From assembly GCF_036785885.1 (NCBI RefSeq), contig NC_092316.1:51717001-51781000 (forward strand): a stretch of DNA of 64,000 bases, in the 5' to 3' direction. This document shows, one piece after another, positions 56,100-64,000 of this stretch. A program made the position numbers and the translations under genes. This stretch comes from Coffea arabica (Eukaryota > Streptophyta > Magnoliopsida > Gentianales > Rubiaceae). Position 1 is the first letter of the stretch; the number at the start of each line of letters is the position of its first letter. Below the pieces are notes generated by a model, which searched no databases, was not told the DNA's origin, and worked only from the letters and a program-made list of their open reading frames with translations.

Positions 56100-59000
56100 G
56101 CAGATGATGTGCATCTCCTAGTGAGGCCATTTTCCTTCTTGATTTCTCAAAAATCACGAGCAGTAAAATTAATCGTTCAAAAAATAATTGATACTTCACA
56201 GCACCAAAGAGGAGAAATTTTGTCGAGTGACAACATTGACAGCACAATATTAAGGTTAATTACCAGTGACATGATGTTCCTCGTTCATGGCCAACAGGTA
56301 TATATTCTGTATCGAAGCCTCTTTCTAAAACAAGTAATTATAATAAGTTTTTTCCATTAGGTGACAAAATAAGCATATTAAAAAAAATGCAAAGTGGATA
56401 AATTATTAATGCTTTAAAATTGTCACCAACCTCTGAATTACAATACTTTTGAACAAGAAATTTATCACATTGGACCTCACCTTATTTGGTGCATAAACCC
56501 CTGTAATAATAAGAGTTAATCTTACATATACTGACAGCATATATACTGTTACCACTAAAGGTACGAAACATTTGCAAAATTTAGATTTCAAATTTAAATT
56601 CAAATTAATTGTCATACATCTAATAGTGATAATGTTTACGCTACCGGTGTATACATTATCAATCATAATAATACTGTACTAGTTACTGAGTAAAGATTAT
56701 ATATATGATCCAATAAATAATACAGCCATGCGCAATAAAAAACTAAACATCAAATCAGGTTGGTATCTAATGAGGTGGAAGATGCTGGAATCAAATAGAA
56801 CAATAATGTATAGACAAACTACTTTCCTGGTTAGAGCGCCATACTATTGGTTGAATATGAACTGTTTAATAAACGTATGATTTTAAATTATGGGAGAAAA
56901 GAAAGGATAAGAAAAGAAGCGCAAAGGTTTTAATATTGTTTGAAAATTTGTAGAAGAAATTAGACGATTTTGGGGATGATTTTGTGATTTTGGGAGTTTA
57001 TGATTTTAATTTTTTCTTTTTTGGGAAGGGTTGGGTTAGGTCATAGGTGATGAGACGAGAGAGATTATAAGTAGAAGGTCTTGATTTTAAAACATTCCAC
57101 TTTTAAAAAAAAAAAGTTTAGAAGTCATTCAAAAAGATTTTATAAAGGACAAAGTTGGTATTTTGAAAAAATTATACAAAGCTTTGTTCAAATTTCCATC
57201 CAAATCTAGCCATAAATTAGGGCAGAAAACATTTTGGCTATGGGAGGGAAAGAAATCTGTCCAATGTCTTTTATTTTCTTTCCCACGGTTTCTCCCAAAC
57301 AACAGAAATTTAAAAGTATCCATCGAAAGCTTTTCTTTTCTTCTCTTCTTTTTTTCTTGCTTACAAAACGCACTGTTCATACACAGTATTAATTGTTAAG
57401 TTGTTATAAATTAACCATTTTTTATACGTTTAACCTTAATGTTTGTCTTACAATTAATTAGCATATTAAATTTTGTGAAATAGCATTTTGAGTTCTTTTT
57501 ATATTAATTTTTGTGTAAAAAAATAAAAATTATAGAACACAAAAAAGTTCCCATGCAAATGCATGGGAAAGAAACTTGTTTATTCAATATTTTACTGTCA
57601 CTCTTTTTTCTCAATATCCCATCAAACATGTAGCCTATACTAGCACAAGGATTTGTTCACGTGGTAATTTTGAACCAAAAAGTAAGAGCCTTAATAGCAT
57701 AATGCCTAAGATTTAAATCCCATCATGAAGAAATATTTTTTTTTCTGCGCCTCCAATACAACGCTAGCTGAGGTCAAATGCACAGATTTTGTTTGCTACT
57801 TATAGTCGATTAATTACGACTGTGCCCCTCCTATACAAGAAAAGAAAAAAACAGAAACAGAAAAAATAGGGAAAGTGGAGGAATCAGCGTGGACTTTGAG
57901 ACATACGCCAAGACAGTTTAAGCAAAATATGAAAAAAAAAAAAAGATTAATATTTCCTACACTGATAGTATATATATTATCAGCGTTGAATGAATGACAA
58001 CTATATAAATCTTGAATTTGAAATTCAATTTTTGTATACATGTTATGAATCTAATAATAATAGTGTGTCAGTGTACGGAGCATGAAGCCGTTGTGTTGTG
58101 CCTTCCCTACAATTTGGCGTGAAAGAAAATTGAAAGATGAGGGGACCTTCTCTAATTTTACACGATAAAACTTCAAGTTTTGCAATTCAAACAATATTCT
58201 TCTTTCTCTATCTCTCTCTTTTTTTTTCCTTTTTTTGTTATTTGTTTTTGGGGGGGGGGGGGGGGGGAGGTGTGGGGTGTTTGTGTAGTTGGGAGAGGTG
58301 GACAGAAAAGGTTGGAGGAAAATCATAAGAATCAAGTGACTAATTTCCTTTATTTATCCTTGGTCCCCATTTCATGCTTCCAAAAATAGGCCAGAAGAAC
58401 AACTTTTGGAAAAGGGTCCTTGTCTAATTCACTAAATTCTTCCAATTCATATTCGGAATATCCACCATTGTACTGTTGATTTTCATACGAAAGTCCGCCA
58501 ACCATTCGTTCATTTATAGTCAACCATTCCATCAGAAACGATCAAACCTCTTTTGAAAGCTTGCCTTCAGGCATCAATTTCCGGGATACATCTACATGAA
58601 GGGAAGGGGTACTTTAAACATGTGTTGATGAAAGTTCACAAATGAATCTACAATATTGTGAATATCTAAAGCAAACTATTGGAACTTAGATAAAAAGGTT
58701 AACAAACAAGGGCCAAATTTAGACAAAAAGATTAACAAAAAAAAAAAAGACCTCATGGAAGCAGTCCCATGCTCGAGAACTATGCCTTCTTAAAGTTGCC
58801 ATAAAACCGCAAATTCGATCGACATGAAACCACTTAGCTTACATGAATTGGCACTCGTATCTCATTTTCATGGATAAGGTTTTCCAATTAACGGTAAAAA
58901 TGATGAGGCTTTACGGCCAGAATGAGAAGATTTGATGACAATAATATACCCTGCACACTTGCGTGTGTCAGATTAAATCAAAACAATGTTTACATTTTAC

Positions 59001-59780
59001 TTGCTGAAAGAAGGTAGACAACAAATATAACACGTCTCGGAAACCAATGTCGGCATCAAATATAGGAAAAAGTTTTTTTTTTTTTTTTTTTTTTTTTATG
59101 GGATAGCACTAGCAAGTTGTTATAGCGACCTAGACCGACCAAAGAGGTATAGATGTTCTCTGGTGTGTTAGACGTAATGAACCTTGCATCTCTGTCCTAG
59201 CACAACAATACCAGGGTTTCATGTCCTCATGAGTCATGGTAGCCAAACTCGAATTATCCTTGGAAAGAAGAACCGTCCAAGAATCTCCATGTCTTCTTAT
59301 TCATTTATTTATATATTTAGGACAAGATAATCACCTCAACCATTAATTAATTGATTAGTTTGTTCCATTGATATTGATGTCCACTCTCAAGTAGAGTCTC
59401 AATGATTGATGCTTTCGTGGACAGATGTTTTTCCACCGATTGAGACGTCAAAATGGTAGGAAGAGGCTGGAAGAGGCTACCGATAGTTTGAAGTTGGCAA
59501 GTTGACTGTCCTAACCGGCCTGCATTGAATATAGAAGAATCCATGAAATGATTTATGGGAATATAACTAAACAACATAGAGCAAAAACATATTGCTCCAT
59601 AATTTTATCATAAATAAACTCTTAAATTTGGATGTTTGCCTTCTAGGGTGTTTCAAGGAATAAATATAATTATGCAGTTTTATAGAAGAATATGTACGTG
59701 AGGTAAAAAGGTAATCAGAGAATGTGTTTAAATTTTTCTAAAACATGTTTTCTAAACGCATGAGCAATTGAGGCTATGAT
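56100..59780. other. Intergenic DNA between NPF genes 2 and 3
   Basis: Two pieces (about 56515-56690 and 57955-58075) share the words ACTGACAGTATATA and TTATCAxxxTTGAAT and look like diverged MITEs. An 18-base G run lies at 58250-58267 and a long T run at about 59066-59097. Short open frames at 58350-58532 and 59347-59577 (minus) are unrecognised and I do not call them genes. Confidence 0.4.
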
Positions 59781-59948
59781 CTCCTTAAATAGGGTACTTC
59801 TAGGATGAAGAAACCAGTTCCTGGAACAAGTTCATAAATACTTTAGTTGACCATTCCCCTTACTAGCTTGTATGCTCGGTCTGTATACACACTATTGAGA
59901 AACATACATAAACTTGAAATTAAGCACCTGCCTTTAGAGCTGAGAGCA

Positions 59949-62257
59949 ATGAAGAATCATGGACAGAAACAGAAAGACACAAAGCATGAGCCAAATTATC
60001 AAGGAATCAAGGCTATGCCCTTTGTCGTAGGTACATCAATTTGATGCTTAATCGTTCTGATACAAATAACTGCATTTGTTGGGTAGTAGAAGCATGACAG
60101 TTTTAACAATATTCTACCATGCAGGAAATGAGGCTTTTGAGAAGCTTGGAACAATTGGATCCTCATCCAATCTCTTGGTTTATCTGACTTCTATTTTCCA
60201 TATGAAGACCATCACTGCCACCAACGTCATCAACATCTTCAATGGCACTTGCAACTTAGGTACTCTGGTTGGAGCTTTCCTTTGTGACACTTACTTCGGT
60301 CGCTACAACTTGCTGGGCTTTGCTTCAGTTTCCTCTTTCTTGGTGAGCAACTGAGCATTATTCTTAACAGTTACAGCTGAGGAGACCGTGGCCTAGTGAT
60401 TAAGGTTAAGAACTCAGAATTTGAAAGTTTTAGGTTTTAATCTCTCTTTCCCCTCCCCACTTCTTAAAGCCCATTCATCTCCCTGCTCTAAGGGGAAAAA
60501 AAATCTTAACAGTTAGTATAAATTTAGCCCCTTTTACCATGCTTAAGAGTACAACTTCATGTACTGAAAAGAATTTTTTTTATCCTAATATTAGAGTATG
60601 CAGTAAGTAAGAATATTGATGATTTTTTGTTAATGACCCTTGTGGTGCAGGGAATGCTTATGCTTACACTAACGGCAGCAGTCTCCAAGCTGCACCCTCC
60701 GGCGTGCGGCGAAGGAAGCGGATGTGCTGGTCCATCACCGGGGCAGCTAATATTTCTGATAAGCTGTCTGCTGCTCCTAGTGCTAGGGGCTAGTGGGATA
60801 AGGCCATGCAATTTGGCCTTTGGAGCTGATCAATTCAATCCAAATACAGAATCAGGGAGAAGGGGGATCACCAGTTTCTTCAATTGGTACTATTTGACCT
60901 ATACTTTTGCCATGATGGTGTCTCTAACAATAATAGTTTATATTCAATCGAATGTGAGCTGGTCGATTGGATTCGCCATTCCAGCAGTTTTGATGTTTTT
61001 ATCGTGTGCATTCTTCTTCTTGGGTACGAGGATATATGTCTGTGTATTGCCAGAGGGAAGTCCAATGTCTAGCGTGGCTCAAGTTGTAGTTGCTGCAATC
61101 AAGAAAAGGAAATTGAAGCAGCCAGACGATCCTAAGGTGTCTCTTTTTAACAGTTTTTCTACTGCCAGTTCTATCAATTCAAGGCTTCCTTATACGGACC
61201 AGTTCAGGTAATCATGATATATAAACTTTGTGCAGAAAAAATCTCTCTCAAGGACAGTGGTCAATTGTTCAGTCCAAAAGAGTAAAATTCTCGTGCACTA
61301 GATTTAGTTTTCGTAGTACTGTAGTTAACAATAAAGATCACTTTTTGTCACATCAGATTTCTCGACAAAGCTGCAATCATAACCCCTGAAGACGAAATAA
61401 ATTCGGACGGATCACCAGCAAATCCATGGAGACTCTGCAATGTTCAGCAAGTAGAGCGAGTTAAATGCATATTGAGGGTAATTCCCATATGGGTAGCATG
61501 CATCGTCTACTTCATTTCAGTAGTTCAAATCCAGAACTACGTTGTTTTTGAAGCCCTTCAAGCAGACAGGCGTTTTGGCACCAGCGAATTCAAGATTCCT
61601 GCAGCTTCTTACATCGTTGTAGCCATGCTAGCCCTCACCATCTGGGTCCCGATTTACGACAGATTAATAGTTCCATGGCTGAGGAGGGTTACTGGAAAAG
61701 AAGATGGCCTAACCATCCTGCAAAGAATTGGAATTGGATTTGCATTTTCTGTTGTGACTATGATCGTTTCAGGCTTGGTGGAGAGCAAAAGAAGAAGCAT
61801 CGCCCTCTCTAAGCCAACAATCGGGTTTGAACCGAAAAAAGGTGCCATTTCTTCCATGTCAGGTTTATGGCTATCTCTGCCATTGGTTTTGTCTGGGATT
61901 TCAGAAGGATTCGCCATCATAGGAGAAAATGAATTTTTCTACAAGCAATTCCCTGAGAGCATGAGGAGCATTGGGATGGCTTTCATATTTGTTGGCACTG
62001 CAGTAGCGAGTTATTTGAGTAGTTTGATATCATCAATTATTCAAAGCATAACAGGCAGGAGTCATGGAGAAAGCTGGTTAGCTGAAGATCTCAACAAGGG
62101 AAGATTGGATTACTATTATTACTTGATAGGAATTTTGCAGTTCTTGAATTTGATTTATTTTCTAGTCTGTGCGAGGTGGTACAAGTACAAAGAGGCAGAG
62201 GACGTTTCTGAAGTGGCCGTGGTGAAATTGCAGTCTGAAGAGAAAGAAATTGTTTGA
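59949..62257 (+). CDS. NRT1/PTR family (NPF) transporter, gene 3
   Basis: Third member of the tandem cluster. Exons are 59949-60030, 60125-60342, 60651-61207 and 61357-62257, all GT-AG and with paralogous phases. The product is 585 residues with about 12 membrane spans. The ExxEK motif reads [24 protein letters not shown] is intact, and the C-terminal [12 protein letters not shown] is present. Cysteines near the start of exon 3 ([13 protein letters not shown]) are placed as in the paralogues. I chose the ATG at 59949 because it gives an N-terminus like those of genes 1 and 2. An in-frame ATG at 59847 would add 34 residues that lack counterparts. A SINE occupies nearly half of intron 2. The coding sequence is intact. 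As an NPF2-like protein it may move nitrate or a glycosylated metabolite; which one is open. Confidence 0.92.
60374..60503 (+). mobile_element. tRNA-derived SINE in intron 2 of NPF gene 3
   Basis: A perfect 12-bp target duplication TCTTAACAGTTA lies at 60362-60373 and 60504-60515. Box A is TGGCCTAGTGATTAAGG (60389-60405), a weak box B is GGTTTTAATC (60433-60442), and the element ends in an A run. At 130 bp it lies in the sense orientation of the host gene and leaves the splice sites at 60343 and 60650 untouched. Confidence 0.82.
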
Positions 62258-64000
62258 GATTTTTAAATGATTTTATACATGGATCCAATTTTCATTCATG
62301 ATTGGGAGAAGGCAAACTAATCATTTGGCTTGAATTTTAACATGTGAAAATTGAGTAGTAATTTCAATTGCAATGTGTACATGAGGTCATAGCTTATTCA
62401 ACATGAGTGCTACAATATAATGAGCCTTGACATTCCAATCATTGCATACTTTAAGGTTTTTTTTTTATGTGAAATTATACTTATGGAAGGATTATATTGT
62501 ATACAAATTTGAAAATATTCACCTGAATTGGAGATTTATTTTTCCAATTATTAGTTTAAATGCATTATGCGTCAATGGATAGATATATAATATCATGAAG
62601 ATATAGTATACAAGTTTTAATATTTGCACATCCTAAAGAAGTTGAGACTATGCTCAATTCAAGCATGTTTAATGAGCCAAAGTGCAGTATGAAATGAATT
62701 AAGTTATTTACTCAATTTTGGGTGAATTGCACTCAATTCCCTGCATTTATAAATTTTCTCACTTTGCCCCCCACAATTTTGTTGATCAACCCTTTAACCA
62801 CACCTTTTGATTGAAATTGTAGAGATTGTGTGTATTTGAAATTTTTTTTTTTTGAGGTGTTTTTAGAGTATTTTACTGCACCCTCTGAAAACAAAAACAA
62901 GTTTACGAAAAACTCCACAATATTGTATTTTTGGTCAAAAGATTATTCAATTAACATTTTCGTCCAAATATAGATATAGGCATGCTACTGCTAGGATTGT
63001 TTGCAATTGCTTAAAACCAGTTGCATAGCTTTTGTTTAAGCGAAAAATATCTTGACTTGTTTTCAATCACTTTTTCCTTTTGCAATTAGAAACAGCTTTG
63101 CCTATTTAAACATGAAAGAAAAGAATTGTCATTTTTTATCAATTACAGAAATGAGGGGAAAACTATTTAAAAAAAAAAAGGCTTTATAGAAGTAGTCAAC
63201 GGAGTTATAAATTAGGCCTAGTTTGGGAGATTATGCAAGAAAGGGAAAATATATAACAATTCAAAAAAAAAAAAAGTGAGGGTTGGAAAATCCTATAATA
63301 TCTTTCTCATCGTCATTGGAGTTTCAGATTCGTAAAGGATGATGTTTGACTGACGCTATTGTTATCATCTTTTATTCCAACTTTTTTGGGAAAAATGTAG
63401 TGTATGGGAATTTTATAAAGCTTCCTTTTTCTGCCTACAAAAATTTTACAAATTGACTGCTCCCCCTTGTCTATTATTTCCCATATTCCTCTACCCATTT
63501 CTCATAACAAGTCAACGTGGAGGGAAGATTTGAAAAGGCCCAAAGACGACGCGGATAAAAAGTCAACGTTGTTGAGGGAGGATTTGAAAAGGCTCAAGAA
63601 TAATGCGGAGGGATTGAATACCATCGAATTAAACGGATGCCTACCACCCGCTGACTGACGACACATCATTCTATCATTGCCGTGATCATTCATAACTCCC
63701 AAAAGTATACAGAGACGAACCCACCAGATGCTTTAAGCCAAGAAGAAAGACATAGTGGCGTTGAATCACATTGTGGCAATGGACCATAATCTCTATCAAT
63801 AGGCACTGCGAATGGAAAGCAAGTCAACGAGATATCAATGGAGCCATAATACCTGCCGACCCCTCTTTTATTAGAGCCTAATCTCATGGTTTGCAGGACA
63901 GAATCTTTCCTCAAGATTTTTGGAAAATATTTCTTTTTTTTATTATTATTTTATTGTGTCTATGATTATGAGATATAGGACTCTCAACGAATCTAATCAA
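62258..64000. other. Downstream region of NPF gene 3
   Basis: No second gene is supported. At about 63510-63610 a 50-bp unit (AAGTCAACGT ... GATTTGAAAAGGC) is tandemly duplicated with changes. It sits in a 63-codon frame (63467-63658), so the hypothetical peptide would repeat REDLKR twice. I see no reason to call it a gene. Confidence 0.4.

Noticed and set aside
59847..59948. Upstream in-frame ATG of NPF gene 3 as the true start
   Set aside because: The 34 extra residues have no counterpart in genes 1 and 2, and the ATG at 59949 gives the paralogous N-terminus.
63467..63658. Small gene with a repeated REDLKR motif
   Set aside because: Only 63 codons, created by a local tandem duplication, with no promoter or homologue that I can point to.

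Overview
This is nuclear DNA of a flowering plant, very probably a eudicot. It is AT-rich, carries GT-AG introns, and is dominated by plant transposable elements: Sirevirus and Tekay-like LTR elements, hAT, Mutator-like and Stowaway MITEs, tRNA-derived SINEs and an endogenous pararetrovirus. The sequence alone does not fix the species. No tRNA or rRNA gene and no CRISPR array were seen.

The host genes I can support are three tandem, same-strand genes of the NRT1/PTR (NPF) transporter family, closest in sequence character to subfamily NPF2. They lie at 26893-29019, 53301-55812 and 59949-62257. All three have four exons with the same intron positions and phases, and exon 2 is exactly 218 bp in each, so they arose by tandem duplication. 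They look intact (590, 584 and 585 residues). Genes 2 and 3 are about 4 kb apart. Genes 1 and 2 are 24 kb apart, largely because of inserted elements.

Layout. 424-5009 is a hAT-type element split by a gag-only Sirevirus (943-4780, minus strand). 6408-16016 is a three-LTR array of one Tekay-like element, with LTRs of 3091 bp and only 168 bp between them; its middle LTR is a chimera of the two outer ones. 16048-19471 is another hAT-type element containing a small Copia-like LTR element (16496-18284), a second hAT MITE and a possible captured gene fragment. 20042-26235 holds two Mutator-like MITEs, a 1.3 kb LTR miniature and a Stowaway with a hAT MITE inside it. After NPF gene 1, 31388-41842 is a four-layer nest: a decayed LARD-type Gypsy element, whose right LTR holds a Mutator-like MITE, which holds a 3.6 kb solo LTR. 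42047-43359 is a Mutator-like MITE with a SINE. 43400-47850 is a rearranged pararetrovirus locus with opposed halves, both lacking a reverse transcriptase. 47.9-53.2 kb carries MITEs, a SINE with a perfect 15-bp target duplication, and a tandem pair of foldback elements upstream of NPF gene 2. NPF gene 3 has a SINE in intron 2.

Most element boundaries are backed by target-site duplications read directly in the sequence. The points most worth a second look are the chimeric middle LTR, the hairpin shared by two different LTR families, the promoter-proximal repeat arrays in the Sirevirus and the pararetrovirus, and the polymerase-less, partly tandem pararetrovirus unit.
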